From assembly GCF_027595985.1 (NCBI RefSeq), contig NC_073311.1, positions 50,076,463 through 50,140,462 of the forward strand: DNA of 64,000 bases, in the 5' to 3' direction. The notes beneath the pieces were generated by a model. That model was not told where the DNA came from and ran no database searches. It saw only the letters and a program-made list of their open reading frames with translations. The position numbers were made by a program, and so were the translations under genes. This document shows positions 1 through 12,372 of this stretch, piece by piece (the first letter of the stretch is position 1; every line of letters begins with the position of its first letter). The stretch is from Sorex araneus. Its lineage: Eukaryota; Chordata; Mammalia; Eulipotyphla; Soricidae.

Positions 1-428
1 TTTTTTGAGTTTTTGTCCTGCTTTTCTTGTGGGATAGGAGTGGGGATGTGGGAAACATCCCTAGTGGGGCTTAGGGTTACTCCTGGTTCTGCACACAGAG
101 GTCACTCCTAAAGGGCTGAAAGGGCCTTATGTGGTGTCAGGGATCAAACGTGAGTTGGCTGTGCTCAAGTCAAGCCCCCTGACTATTGTACTAACTCCAT
201 AGTGATGTTGTAAGTCCTTGGAATATATGTGAACTATGAAGAACATCAAAACTATCAGGAAGAAAAATGAAAGACTGAAGTTTGCAAACTGATGGGCTCT
301 CAGTATCACTAATTCATCATCTTCTAGCTTTATCTCATTGATCATTCACTAAGTTTAAAGTGACCAAATTATATTCTGACTCAGTTTGTGACAAAGGTAG
401 AGTAAATATTCTTTAAAAAAAAATGAGA

Positions 429-617
429 GGGGCTGGAGCGATAGCATAGTGGGTAGGGCTCATTTGCCTTGCACGCAGCCTACCCGGGTTTGACTCCCAG
501 CATCCCATATGGTCCCCTGAGCACCGCCAGGGGTGATTCCTGAGTGCAGAGCCAGGAGTAACCCCTGTGCATTGCTGGGTGTGACCCAAAAAGCAAAAAA
601 CAAACAAACAAAAAAAG
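429..617 (+). mobile_element. SOR-type SINE
   Basis: Full-length head GGGGCTGGAGCGATAGCATAG with A box, body with CATCCCATATGGTCCCCTGA, and tail GTGTGACCCAAAAAGCAAAA followed by (CAAA)n. The B box has decayed to GGTTTGACTCC. Confidence 0.95.
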
Positions 618-1821
618 AGAACCTTGAATCACTTACCTGGTAAACTAAACCTGACTGCAGACAGGGTAATAAAAATAGTAATCAAACCAAAGCCAAAAGT
701 CCATGGAAACTGGTGCTTGCACAAACCTTGGCAGATATCTGAGAAGTTAAGAAAATGTCATTGGTTAACTCACTTGTGTTCATCTGGTTCAAAAAGAGGA
801 TTGTTTGGATTACAATAAACAACTGGTCACAGTCTACATTTATCAGTCTCCTTTTGTGGCTCATGAGATGATTTTTAGACCTAATGAAAACTTTCTCCAT
901 GATTTAATCAAATATTCATGCTTTTTATGCATGAACAACTGATCCAAGAACAAGTAGCATAGAAAGAAGGTATTTTTAAGTTGTACACAGAAATGAAGCA
1001 CATGAATTTTTGTAGGAAATAAGTCAAAGAAAATTCTCTTAAAAATGAAGGCCTTTAGAAGCGGGAAGGACAGTACAGGGATTAAGGTGTCTGTCTAGCT
1101 CCCGTCCTTGGTGCTGTCCATATACTATAGGGTTTCCAGAGCAAGGCTAGCTCTGGAATCTCCTTGAACACTGCCAGGGTTACCCACAGCATCACAGGGT
1201 TGCCCGCAACATCACAGGGCCCAGAGGTACTACCCTCTTGGTGCCTTTTTATTGAATAGCAGCCTTTCGAGCTGAGAATCTTGAAAGAGTGGGGCCCTGG
1301 ATCTCCTGAAAAAACCCTCACCTCAAAAGCAAGATCTTTCTTCATTCTAGATATGCTTTTGAAGTTTTATTCTTTGCCAAGAATTACTTTATGTTTTTGT
1401 GATCTATATAATTCTATTCTTCAACATGAATTCTTCTGTTTTATTGTCTTCTAGAACCATCATTTCCAACGCGAACCAAAACTATGAAAGATCTGGAAGA
1501 GTGTTTCTTATGTGGTCATGGGGAGACAGCTCAAAAGATTAAAGCATTTTGGAGATCAATCCTGAAAGTCACTTGTTTCCTCAAAAACAGCTGAGTGTTA
1601 TCTCTGAGCACAGCCTGATGTGAATCAAAAGTCAGGTCAAAAACAAAGATTTTTATTATATATGTATGTAATTTTCAGTAGTTCAGTGAGCAATATAATC
1701 TCTGAACTAATGAATGCAATGAAGAACTATCTAAAAATTGAAATACTTTTGCTTTTCTCAGAAATTATATAGCAAACAGTACAGCCTATATTCACGAAGA
1801 GACTATATTAATAATATAAGA
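618..1821. other. unassigned intergenic sequence
   Basis: No open frame of interest, no splice-paired exon and no recognised repeat was seen in this AT-rich stretch. Confidence 0.5.
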
Positions 1822-1992
1822 GGGGCTGGAGAGATAGCACAGCGGGTAGGGCGTTTGCCTTGCACGCGGCCGACCCGGGTTCAAATCCCAGCATCCCATA
1901 TGGTCCCCTGAGCACAGCCAGGGGTAATTCCTGAGTGCAGAGCCAGGAGTAACCCCTGTGCATCGCCAGGTGTGACCCAAAAAGCAAAAAAA
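1822..1992 (+). mobile_element. SOR-type SINE
   Basis: Close to the consensus, with GAGATAGCACAGCGGGTAGG and GGGTTCAAATCCC as A and B boxes. It ends in AAAAAGC plus a poly-A/TA run. Confidence 0.95.
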
Positions 1993-3284
1993 ATATATAT
2001 ATATAAGATCATTGATGAAATGATTAAATAATATACTTAAAATGAGTATATTAATGAAAATAAATAAATCACATGTATGATTATTTTATGAATTTATCAA
2101 TCAATATTTTGATTCTTTGCTTCTAGATATCTTTTAAAACCTGAATTTTAGAGAGGAAATAAAAAAAGAGAAGATATTAATAAAATTTTTGAATAACAGT
2201 GGACCACAATTTCCAAAGCTACATTAGCACTGATGGGAATTATTCTGATAAAGTACACTTCCATTTTTCTACTTGAGGTTGTGCTTGACTAGCTCCTGTA
2301 CCTATCATATAAAACTAATGCCCCCTGTGTTCCCATTTGGTTTATAGTATGTTGTATCTATTATAATTATCATTTTAAAACTATTATTAGTGTCAAAGCT
2401 GTTTATAAGCAGAAGTTCTCTATTGTCAGATTACTTATATGTAACACATAAGTATTTTGTTGATAGTATTTTTCTTTCTATATTTTTCTAGTTTTTCTCA
2501 AAATAAATGATCACTTGCTTTTAATCACTGGTTAAATTTTTAGTATCAGGCATCAAAGTGTTGTCCTTGATTTTCTTCCTTGCTCCAGAACGTTTTTCTA
2601 TTGCCTCCAGTAGTTCAGAGTGCAGCCCAGCTTATAACAGCCGCTAGTGGTCTCTTCCATTAGTATATTCAGGTAAAAATTTTCATTTTCCAAAATTATT
2701 CTATAGAGATGTAATTTAGGATAGCTAAGTGGGAATAAAACTTATGGCAAAGAAACAGATCATCCATTAGTTTCACGGTCATGACATTCAGACAGTCACT
2801 GGGAGGTGGGAGATAGAAAAAGATACCCACAGGAGAGTCCAACGCCTATGTGAAAAACAAACTATTAGAAGACGCTTATTATTATAGAAAGGTACCATTT
2901 TTCCCTAAAAGTTATGTCTAAAGCATTACTCTTTTCATGCATATAAAATATTTTTTTCACGATATTCTATCCAGGGTTCATCAATAGAAGCGGTTTACTT
3001 TCAACAGTGATACCAATACAAAACCTATCTGAAAGTTCTTTTATGCACATTTTATCTAGAGACATTTATTTGCTAGACTTACATAATATTAATATAAGGC
3101 TGCTGATCATCTTTATTTCTATTTATTATTTTGGAGCCATACCACATTCAGCTGAGTCATACTATATATATGTGAGCAATATTATTTTAAATCTCTTGTC
3201 TGATTTTTTGTGCTAGTGCTCAAATATGTATGATAGAAACTTTATTTTATATTGTTTTATTAATTTTGGGCCAAAAGCACTTGG
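1993..3284. other. unassigned AT-rich intergenic sequence
   Basis: Nothing recognisable beyond short low-complexity A/T runs. Confidence 0.5.
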
Positions 3285-3775
3285 GCTACAACTGTGCTTG
3301 GCTTTGAAAGGGTATAATCAGGGTTGAATGCACACAAGGTCACAAACTGCCTCTAATATTATCTCTCTAGCCCTTATAATTGTTGAAAAATTTGTCATTA
3401 GATGATTAGGCTTTTGAGTGTTTCCATGACTTGGTTGTTGTGAACTTGTTTCCGGGGAACAGGGAGGACCAGGCATCTCTCTTGAAAAGAGTCATTTTGA
3501 CTCAATTCTTCATTTTATTCACTGATTGTTTTCAAGTCAGAATATTCATTTGGTTCCTTTTTTTATGCTTTATTTATTATTTTTGGTTTGGGGGTCACAC
3601 CTAGTGGTGCTCAGGGCTTACTTCTTTGATGCTCAGGGATCATCTTGGCAGGCTCAGGAGACATATGGGCTGCCAAGGATTGAACCCAGGTCGGTTACGT
3701 GCAAGGTAAGCACCCTACCCATCCTATCACGCAGGCCTCACCACTGGGTTACTTAAATGATTTTTATAGAACACA
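3285..3775. repeat. tandem segmental duplication copy 1
   Basis: Aligns with 5485-6155. Shared blocks include GATGATTAGGCTTTTGAGTG and CTCTTGAAAAGAGTCATTTT, then the same old - strand SINE. Copy 2 differs mainly by an extra young SINE. Confidence 0.85.
3565..3737 (-). mobile_element. diverged SOR-related SINE
   Basis: The reverse strand carries a SINE with the variant body CATATGGGCTGCCAAGGATT instead of the common CATATGGGATGCTGGGATT. It is part of the 3.3-kb duplicated block. Confidence 0.8.
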
Positions 3776-3869
3776 AATAAATGTAGTCAGCGAGATGCAT
3801 ATCAAAACAATGAGATATACTGCCACAGGTAACCGACCTGGGTTCAATCCTTGGTAGCCCATAGGATTG

Positions 3870-4640
3870 GTGCACCAACATTCCAGGCCAGAGACACAGC
3901 AGCAGTGAGTCCTGGAGGGCACCACAGCACCGGAGATTTCTCCAGGCCTCATACTCACGACAATTTCACTGGGGCACACCAGATGGAGCAGGTAGTCTCC
4001 CCGCCTTCTCCAGATGGAATCCTGGCGAGCATGAGTTTACACAAGCAAGGCCCACGTATGTGGGTTTCAAAACTAAGTCTCCAAACCCTATGGTGGCAGC
4101 AGAGCTGGGTAGTCTCACCCCAGCTCCCTGTCTGCTCCTGATGCTGTATGTCATGCCCACAACCCGCCTCTGGGAGCCATCTTGGCGCACCAACAGGCCA
4201 TTCCCAGAAACTGTCGATTGAATCCCAAAACGGATTATCTCCCTACAGAGATGTTTCTGTAACTCAATCATTTCCAATCTTAGAATTTCAGTATCATGCA
4301 TCTTCGTAAGCTGCAGTGCAACCTTATCATGGTATGCAAATTGAGCAATAGAAAATAAATGATCTAGCATCTGCCCCGGAAGGCAGGCTTGAATGGTGGT
4401 GGGAAAATTCAAGCAAAATATAATGTCCAAAAGTAGAGAGAGAGTATCTGAGAGATTCTCTGCCATGGAGGCAGGGTGAGGACTAGTATAGGGTGGAGGT
4501 GGGAAGATAATGGTGGTAGAAAGTTTGCACTGGTGGAGGGATGGGTGTTCAATCATTGTATGGCTCAATCTCAAACATGAAAACTTTGCTACTGTATCAC
4601 ACAGTGGTTCAATAAAAATAAATAAATAAGTGAAACAAAA
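3870..4640 (+). mobile_element. composite retroelement with L1-like 3' tail
   Basis: The right end (4440-4640) has the L1 3' UTR signature found elsewhere in the window: a G-rich purine run, TGGTGG, GCACTGGTGGAGGGATGGGTG, and AATAAAAATAAATAAATAA. The left part (3870-4150) is GC-rich and does not read as L1 ORF2. It may be a non-autonomous element mobilised by L1; the left boundary is approximate. Confidence 0.55.
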
Positions 4641-4694
4641 TTTAAAGAGATAGCAAATGGAATTATAAGAAAATAAATAAATGAAATTTAAAAA

Positions 4695-5015
4695 AAATAC
4701 CAATGAGATATCTCACACCACAGAGACTGGAACACATCCAAAAGATCAAAAGCAATGAGTGTTGGCATGAATGTGGAGAGAAAGGGAATGCAATTGTTGG
4801 TGGGAATGCAAGTGGTCCAGCCTTTTTGGGAAACAATATGACCACTACTCAAAAAACTAAAATTGAATTCCCATTTGACCCAGCAATACCACTTCTGGGA
4901 ATATATCCTGGGACCCAAAAACACACAGCAGAAACACCATCTGCACTCCTATGTTCATTGCACCTCTTCACCATAGCCAGAATCTGGAATCTGCAAAAAT
5001 ATTTTTTCACTATTA
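4695..5015 (+). mobile_element. L1 ORF2 C-terminal fragment
   Basis: The + strand reads as the C-terminal part of L1 ORF2, including the FPFDPAIPLLGIYPG block, with several lesions. It is an older copy, truncated at both ends. Confidence 0.85.
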
Positions 5016-5767
5016 TTTTGATTCCAGATATTAGCACAGAATTAAACTGAATCACTGCATCACCATTGTCATCCCATTGTTCATTGATTTACTCAAGCAG
5101 GCATTAGTAACGCCTCCATTTGTTCCAGTCCTGAGATTTTAGCAGCCTATCCTTACTCTGAATAACTAGGCAGAAAAAGAATATTTCCTCTTTCATTTGA
5201 GTCTTCTCTTTGTTTCATTATCTTATTATAGTTGAGTTAATTTTGCTGTAATAGTGTTAGTTCTTATTAGTATCCTTGTACATGGTTATATCATTTCCAC
5301 TGTCACCAAGGTGCCCAAGATCCTCTACCTGGTCCCAGTGTCACTTTCAGTTCACACATCAGACACTCCAGCCCACCTACTCCCTCTGCCTGGTGTGCTT
5401 CCTCCTATAATTCATGACCTAGGGTTTAGTAATATTTACACTGTCTGGTCCTTCCTTGTAGTTCTCCATGTAGGACAGATGAGTTCACGTGGTTGCCCTT
5501 TGAAAGCGTCTAACCAGGCTTGGTTGCATACAAGGCCACAATCTGCCTCTTTATTATCACTCGAGCCTTCATAATGTTGAAAAATTTGCCATTGGATGAT
5601 TAGGCTTTTGAGTGTTTCCATGTCTTGGTTGTTGTGAATTTATTTGCAGGGGTTGAGGAGGAACAGGCACCTCTCTTGAAAAGAGTCATTTTGACTGAAT
5701 TCTTCATTTTTTTCACCAATTTTTTTGAACTCAGAATATTTGTTTGGTTCCTTTTTTGATTATTTTC

Positions 5768-5946
5768 TATTTATTTATTTATTTATTTGGGTCACACCTG
5801 GCGATGCACAGGGGTCACTCCTGGCTCATGTACTCAGGAATTACCCCTGGCGGTGCTCAGGGGACCATATGGGATGCTCAGATTCAAACCCGGCTGGCCG
5901 AGTGCAAGGCAAACTCTCTACCCGCTGTGCTATCGCTCCAGCCCCC
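5768..5946 (-). mobile_element. SOR-type SINE, young
   Basis: Reverse-strand SINE near the consensus. It has a (TTTA)n run as its A-rich tail and ends TATCGCTCCAGCCCC. It is absent from the paralogous block at 3.5 kb. Confidence 0.95.
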
Positions 5947-5947
5947 G

Positions 5948-6118
5948 TTTATTTCTTAATTTTGATTTTGGAGTCACGCCTGGTGGTGCTCAGGGTTGCT
6001 TCTTTGATGCTCTAGGATCTTTGTTGGCAGGTGCAGGAGACCATATGGGCTGCCAAGGATTCAACCCTGACTGGTTGTGTGAAAGGCAAGAACCCTACCC
6101 ATCCTATCACTCTGGCCC
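5948..6118 (-). mobile_element. diverged SOR-related SINE
   Basis: Paralogue of the SINE at 3565-3737, with the same CATATGGGCTGCCAAGGATT body. Confidence 0.8.
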
Positions 6119-6171
6119 CGTCATTGAGTTCCTTTTAAATGGTTTTCATTCTTTGTTAAATTTCTTGTTGT

Positions 6172-6405
6172 GTAGGCCTTGCACGTGGCCGATTTGGGTT
6201 CATTTCCTATGTCCCTCTCAGAGAGTCCGGCAAGCTACCGAGAGTATCCCTGTCCCCAGAGCAAAGCCTGGCAAGCTACCCGTGGCATATTCGATATGTC
6301 AAAAAACAGTAACAAGTTTCACAATGGAGATGTTACTGGTGCCCGCTGGAGCAAATCGATGAACAACAGGAAAACAGTGCTACAGAGCTACAGTTTGACA
6401 ATTCA
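6172..6405 (+). mobile_element. type-B SINE (SOR head, RTE-like tail), 5'-truncated
   Basis: Head from CTTGCACGTGGCC onward, then the type-B body CTCTCAGAGAGTCCGGCAAG, GCAAGCTACC and AAAAAACAGTAACAA, and the RTE-like end GTTACTGGTGCCCGCTGGAG. Confidence 0.9.
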
Positions 6406-8401
6406 GCTGCTGCTTTTCTGCTGAAATTGATTTGTCTGTTTCTCTGTGAAAGTCTCTTCAGAACAGCAGTTTTGCCTTTTCAGGGAACTTACAGAATTTT
6501 ATGATGGGGATTGGGTGTTGGAGGATTACTATGGTCTTTGACTACTGCCATAGTGCCTTGATTCCTCTGGATTCCTCGTGAATCCTGAAGCTCCTTGCAA
6601 CTGTTTTCACCCTTGACACCCAGCCACTCCGTCAATGAGCTGCCTCAGAGTGAGCCCAGCTCATGCTGGCCCTGGAGGGTTCAGGGCCTTTCTCTGCTCA
6701 TATTCACTTCACCGCTGCTTCTTTCCACTTCAGACAGAATTCCTAGCCTGTGTATCTCCACCTCTGACCCCGCACTGGGCTGCTTTGGCAAACAGGTCAG
6801 TCCACAAAGCTGTTCAATAGCCCCTTTGTGGTTTCTCTCTCCTCCCCAGTCCTTGGCTTGTTTTCTTCTCACAAGCTCTCTCGGTTCACACCTACTTTTG
6901 TTGCCACGCCCTGCAAATGCACACAAAGAGCCGGTCACAGAGAGGCGGAAAATGTGGGTTTGGTGCTTGAGGCATTGGCAATGTCTGTGGAGACAGGTGG
7001 AAGAAATTGCTTTAGGTGACATGTTTCTCAGAAGCACTTGGGTGCACTTCCTGCTGGAGCTGGGACACGGTCAGCAGGCCTGCACCCCTTTAATGCCCTG
7101 GGGTTGCCTCTGCCTGTCTCTGGAACTCTCCCTCTCTGAACCAAGGCTCTGACGCTTCACCTGATGAGGTGGGACTGAGAATGGCTTCTTCAGCAGCATC
7201 CTGCAGTTGGGAAGGTAGATGTTCACTCACTGACTCCCCTTTCTCCACACAGCAGATAACCTGGTCCTCACGTGCCTAAACTCTGTCACTTCGAGGGAGG
7301 AGGGTGCTCCGCACTTGCCTCTGCTTCATGTGGCCTGACTTATATCTATTAGTTGGATATGGCGGCAGTGGGCAGTGGTGCTCTGGAACTCCCTAAAAAC
7401 AAGAACTAATGTAAAAAATTTTTTGTTTGAGGTACCTGGCCAAGTCCACATCATTTGGGTTCCAAGGCCAACAGCAACTCACAACTCCTGAGAATTTCCT
7501 AGGTCTGTCTGCATCAAATGGACTGATTCTCAGAGAACTCTTCAGGGCCCCAGGAACATGGTGTTGGATACCACAGCTCCTGTGATATGGATAGAAACTG
7601 AAATTTAGGTGAAAATTTGGGTTAATCCCAGATCATGATTTTATTCAGAAAGAACCTATCAGGAAATTCTGCTCAATGGTAAATATGTAATCTCACAGTT
7701 TTGTTACCTGAGTCACACAACCTCTTCATCAAGTGAGATTACACTCATCAGCTGAGTTTATGTGTCAATGTTGTTAAGAGGATTTTGGAAATGTGGACCA
7801 TGGCAGGCCCAGAGTATGTGGCTTAACTGTCAATACTAGGTCATTATGAATTTTATAAACAAAGCATGCAAAGTACACATAAGGTTCTATGTGTCATCTG
7901 CCGTTATTGCGTACCCGGTGGTGTTCTGGAGCTCCACCCACCTCTGTGCATGACTGTCTTCCAGCAATGCTCAGGGCACGCCCACTGAGGCTGGGACAGA
8001 ATCTGGAACTCCTTCCTGCAATGCAGGTGCCCTGATCTGTTGAAGAGCGTTCCTGGTTCCTCTTTAACTAATAAAAAAAGTGTTACTGCAGGGAATCAGC
8101 TCAAGAAGCAGACACATACCTTGCATGACACAACCATGCAGGTGCCTGGCCCTGCATGGCCCTGAGCACCATGGCTGTGGCTGATAATTAATGCCAGCAA
8201 TGCAGGCAGAGCACCTATTTTTCAAAAAGATAATCGAGAATGTTTTGTTATTTTACATAACATATGAAGTAGTGAGGAAAACCACTATTCATGTGTGAGA
8301 GTTTTTTACTTACTTGTGCTTTATTTTAAATGAACACTAAACTTCACAGGATATAAAGCCTGAACTACACAGCCAACACCTAAAGTAGTAATGTTGAGCT
8401 T
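6406..8401. other. unassigned intergenic sequence, locally GC-richer
   Basis: The stretch 6.55-7.35 kb is GC-richer and has long open frames on both strands (for example 6595-7152 +). They show no domain, overlap one another and lack splice context, so I do not call a gene. Confidence 0.4.
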
Positions 8402-8406
8402 TTTAT

Positions 8407-8965
8407 TGTTAGGGCACAGTTCTGGATCTCCGACCACAGACAAGAACCACACAGGAATGCAATCAGCAAGTATGTAGTTTATTAAGCTGGCTAGCCAGGG
8501 TTTTACACATGCACACAGAGACATGCAGGTCCTGTGTGAGAGGCAAGACCTCAACCCAGGGTACAGGGGTTACTTATATAGGCCCATGTCGGCCATTACG
8601 GCAAAAAGCCCGCACATTCCACAGCCAATAAGTTCATAATTCGACATACTTCTCCCTCCTATCTCACTAGACTCATCTGCTGGTCCAGCCTATCGATTTA
8701 GAGGTCACAATGGTCACAATTTACGTAAGTGCCTGCAACTGGCTTCAAGTGATATCTGGGTCTGAGGGCTGAGTCCGGACCTGGGATAGCCATTTGTTTC
8801 CTTAGTCAACCACAAGGTCATTTGTGAAGTTAGATTATACCCTTATATGGTCATAGCTCAGGGGCCCATACATTCCTCCTGGAACAAGTAGAGAGTAGAG
8901 GCCTGAGTGAAAAATTTACTATCTTCACTGTTTTTGGTCCAGTCCGAGGCTGTCCTGTCCTAACA
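8407..8965 (-). mobile_element. solo LTR of an endogenous retrovirus
   Basis: Begins TGTTAGGGCA and ends TGTCCTAACA, imperfect inverted termini of the TG...CA type. It is flanked by TTTAT (8402-8406) and GTTAT (8966-8970), a 5-bp target duplication with one change. Read on the - strand, a TATATAAG box (about 8573-8580) and an AATAAA (8478-8483) lie about 100 bp apart. No internal viral coding sequence adjoins it. Confidence 0.8.
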
Positions 8966-8970
8966 GTTAT

Positions 8971-10857
8971 AACTTCCCCATTTACTCCTTCCCCATTCCC
9001 CTGGTCAAGAAGATCTAAAATATGTAGAACTCTCTGGAGTTAGACAAAGCTGAAACAGACTAGCCTGAGCCTTACAGTGTAGGGACGTTTCTCTCTGGAC
9101 CTATTGCATTCTATTGCCCTGACTGGACCAAAGCAGAGCTATAGAACGCTTTGCCTGATAGGATTCAAGACCTCCAGTGGAGTCTCCACAGCTAAGACCT
9201 TCTTGAGCTCTCATTTTCTTCATCTACATTATCCCATTGAAACACACAACACCACAATGTTCTCTGCTATAATCTGTACATGAAATGTTTGAAGTTTTCC
9301 TCAACTGCATGTGCTCACTGGTCTCACAAGTTAAAATATATGTTTCCTGAAAAGCTTCAGAATATCTCTAAAAAGTCATGTCACTTCATTAAACCAGAAC
9401 TGCTACTCCTTCTCTTTGACCCTAAACTCCACCTGGTGCTGGTGTATATCTCCCCCCTCCACCCCCCAACCCCCAAGTGAATGTACTACCAATAAAGCTC
9501 CTCTTTTCAATTCAGTTATCCCTGTGCTTTCCCACCAAGACCACGTTAGGGGTGGCTTGTGGGCTACAGTGGCTTGCGGGAATGATGAGTCATAAAATCA
9601 ATATACCAGCTGAAAGGAATTCCTACTTCCAGCCTTCAGATCCAGACTGAAGACTCCAGTCCCAACTCAAAGAAGTGTTTATCCTTCAGGAGAGGATTCA
9701 GTGGAATATAAAGACTGAATGGAGACCTCAGTGTCTTTTTCTTAATAATATCTTTGCTAAAATGCAGTGTCACCCAAACCCTGCATCACAGCAGCTCGGA
9801 AATGCCTGTGTAATCATTCTGCAATAACAGCCCCTGCACACAACTTTCCAGATGGCCACACTCTTCTTAACTTCAGTTTCCAGGACTCATCTCTTCCTAC
9901 ATACCCTAAAGAAAGCTATTGACTTCACTCTTTGTCGTCTCCTGAAATTCCTTTTGTCCTGGAGAACTGTCAATGAACCAAAAACCCTGGGTGGATAGCA
10001 GGACTCACTCATTTTCTTGGAAAAAAAAATCAATAACCTCTCCCCATCCTGAGAACTGTGCTCCCCCAAACTCAGGGGTAGCGAATAGCTCTGGTGTCGT
10101 GCAGATCAAGCAGATCAAGCAGGTCTTAGGTCCAAATCTTCAGTCAGCCTGGGAAGACTTTAATGTCTACACATACAGAAGCTTGTTCAGAAAACCATCA
10201 CTCTTCACCTGATTCTTTTTTCTAAAAAACAAAACAAAAACAAAATCAAGAACATGCTTGACCTGTCAAGATCAGGAAGTCTGTTTGGTCACTTTCAGAG
10301 TTGCTCTGGTGCTTCTTCTGCCTATTTCCAATTCTAAGCACAGAATAATTGGGCTTTTAGGGTGCATTGTCCTTTGAGTTTGGAAGAATTTTGAGTAATT
10401 TTTCTGTTAGAGGTGAATGGTCCACATCCTTTCCTGTCCCTGCATTCCTCAACTAGGTGAAGGCTGGCATGGGGGGAAGGTATGTGTTCCGGAGGATGAA
10501 AAATGGGGGGTGGGGACAACACAAGAAAATATGCTGCAGAGCAGGTTCTTTATTAATATCCCCATTCTCACCCAAAACAAATCTCCCCACCCCCACTTTT
10601 GGGCCAGGACCCCTGAGGGATTGTGGGATCTGTCCCTTTCACTACCCTGCAGGCATAGCAGCTGGAAGCTGCCAAAAACTCTACCACCAGCAACCTGCCT
10701 GGGACTTGTTAGAAATGCAGAACTTCTAGAAATAGCCCAGACCCAGTGATTTCAAATCAAGTGTCATAAGATGTAATGCACAACTTCTAGAAACAGCCCA
10801 GACCCAGTGAATCAAATTGTCACAGAATGTCTAGGCAACTGTGACATTTGCCTAGAC
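8971..10857. other. unassigned intergenic sequence
   Basis: An AATAAAGCTCC at about 9492 followed by a pyrimidine-rich stretch recalls the R/U5 part of an old LTR, but no boundaries were found. A 30-bp unit (AACTTCTAGAAATAGCCCAG...) recurs at 10722 and 10780. Confidence 0.35.
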
Positions 10858-10876
10858 AAAAATAAAAGCTTTCCAG

Positions 10877-11054
10877 GGGGCTGGAGCCATAGCACAGTGG
10901 GTAGGGCCTTTGCCTTGCACGCGGCCGACCTGGGTTCGATTCCCAGCATCCTATATGGTCCCCTGAGTACCGCCAGAAGTAATTCCTGAATGCAGAGCCA
11001 GGACTGACCCTTGTGCATTGCCAGGTGTGACCCAAAAGGCAAAAAACAAACAAA

Positions 11055-11097
<43 letters not shown>

Positions 11098-11100
11098 AAA
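10877..11100 (+). mobile_element. SOR-type SINE with (AAAT)n tail and target duplication
   Basis: Near-consensus SINE ending in CAAAAGGCAAAAAAC and about 12 units of AAAT. The flanks repeat AAAAATAAAAGCTTT (from 10858 and again from about 11097), a target-site duplication showing L1-type integration. Confidence 0.95.
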
Positions 11101-11185
11101 ATAAAAGCTTTTCAATTGCAATCATGAGAGTCCGACTCCATGGTTGGACAAGGCACACAGGTGGTAGAGAGAACAGAATTTTTGT

Positions 11186-11372
11186 TTTGTTTTATTTTGG
11201 GGTCACACCCAGCTATGCTCAGGACTCATTCCCGTCTCAGCACTCAAGGATCATTGCTGGTGCTCGAAGGTCCATAGGGTGCCAGGAGTCTAACTCAGGT
11301 TCCAGGCATCAAACCCAGGTTTGTAGAGTTCAAGGTGAGAACTACCTGCTGTGCTATTCCTCAGATCCTAAA
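11186..11372 (-). mobile_element. diverged SOR-related SINE
   Basis: Reverse-strand SINE with GGGGTCACACCCAGCTATGC at the tail side and TGCTATTCCTCAGATCC at the head. It carries an internal partial duplication of the B-box region. Confidence 0.75.
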
Positions 11373-11469
11373 AAAGTACTTTCCTGGCAACACTCCAGGA
11401 TTTAGAAACTGAAAAACTATGTCCTCAAGCAAATTGGCTTGTCTGCAGAATCCCAAGAAAGGGTTTTCA

Positions 11470-12372
11470 AAAAAAAAAATGTGTTTTGAACTTGAACAGC
11501 GGGACACTTGGGAAGTCGCGGGCTGGGGCTGGCACCGGCTCCGGCCCGCGCTCCGCTAGGATTCGAACCGGGTGGCCATGCGTTCGCACGGCCGCTCTGC
11601 TGCTGTACGCCCAACATCCGGAGCCAGATGGATGACTTCTGAACCCAGCAAGTGCTCCCAACCATGTCCCCAGAACAGCAATGCACTGGGACTGTGAGCT
11701 GGGCTATGCAATTTCTGGCAGAATTTCCCCTGGACTTTATACAGAAATCCAAAACATTTAACATTTATAATTGTCAGCAATGTGAAATGGTTCCTTTTGA
11801 ACAGATCTGACTTGGGGGGGGAAACTCCAAATAATAACAGTAAGTTTTTGTTGAAATATTGAAGGTTTTTAATGTAGCAGCCACCTCTCTGGACTGTGAA
11901 CTAAGCAAAAGCCCCATGCTGGCCGACGCAGCGTGGCATACACCATACTATGAGGCGCGGGAAGGGGGATGATGGGAAAAACAAAAAAAGGGAAAAGGAA
12001 AAAGAAAAAAAAAAGAAGAGTTATGTACTTGTAGCAGTGGGGCTACATATTTCTTCATTTCCAGCAATGGAAAACTAATTATCAAATGCTTCCTTGGTAG
12101 TAGGTCTGTCTCATTTGGGTGGAAACTCCAACAACTATAGTGAGTTTTGTAGTGAAATATGGAATGTAATCAAAGTAAAGAGAAAATGAAGTGAAATTCA
12201 TTAGTAATATAGTAGGGGGTAGGGGGTGGGGCGGGAGGTATAGTGGGGTTTTGGTGGTGGAATATGGGCACTGGTGAAGGGATGGGTGTTTGAATATTGT
12301 ATAACTGAGACATAAACCTGAGAACTTTGTAACTTTCCACATGGTGATTTAATAAAAGGTTAAATTAAAAAA
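11470..12372 (+). mobile_element. composite retroelement A (GC-rich head, L1-like tail)
   Basis: Starts after an A-run with TGTTTTGAACTTGAACAGCG, continues as a CpG-rich block of about 100 bp, then a segment shared with the L1 tail at 16.88 kb (GCAATTTCTGGCAGAA, CTCTGACTTGGGGGG-like). It ends as an L1-type 3' UTR: G-run, GGTGGTGGAATATGGGCACT, TTTCCACATGGTGATTTAAT and poly-A. The part around 11.88-12.04 kb is not in copy B. No open frame. Confidence 0.6.

Larger units (their letters stand above)
5485..6155. repeat. tandem segmental duplication copy 2 with SINE insertion
   Basis: Homologous to 3285-3775 on the same strand, offset about 2.2 kb. A young SOR SINE (5768-5946) splits it at a point that is intact in copy 1. 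Confidence 0.85.

Noticed and set aside
429-617. tRNA gene suggested by A and B boxes
   Set aside because: The boxes belong to the tRNA-derived head of a SINE; no cloverleaf or anticodon arm can be formed and the same unit recurs across the window.
3966-4703. 245-codon - strand frame
   Set aside because: It lies antisense to a composite retroelement and an L1-like tail and has no domain; the length is chance in a stop-poor stretch.
5787-6362. 191-codon + strand frame
   Set aside because: It reads across two antisense SINEs and a type-B SINE; similar GHTWRCTGVTPG-type frames recur at every antisense SOR SINE in the window.
6595-7152. 185-codon + strand open frame
   Set aside because: It overlaps other long frames on both strands in a GC-richer stretch, has no domain, no good start context and no paired splice sites.
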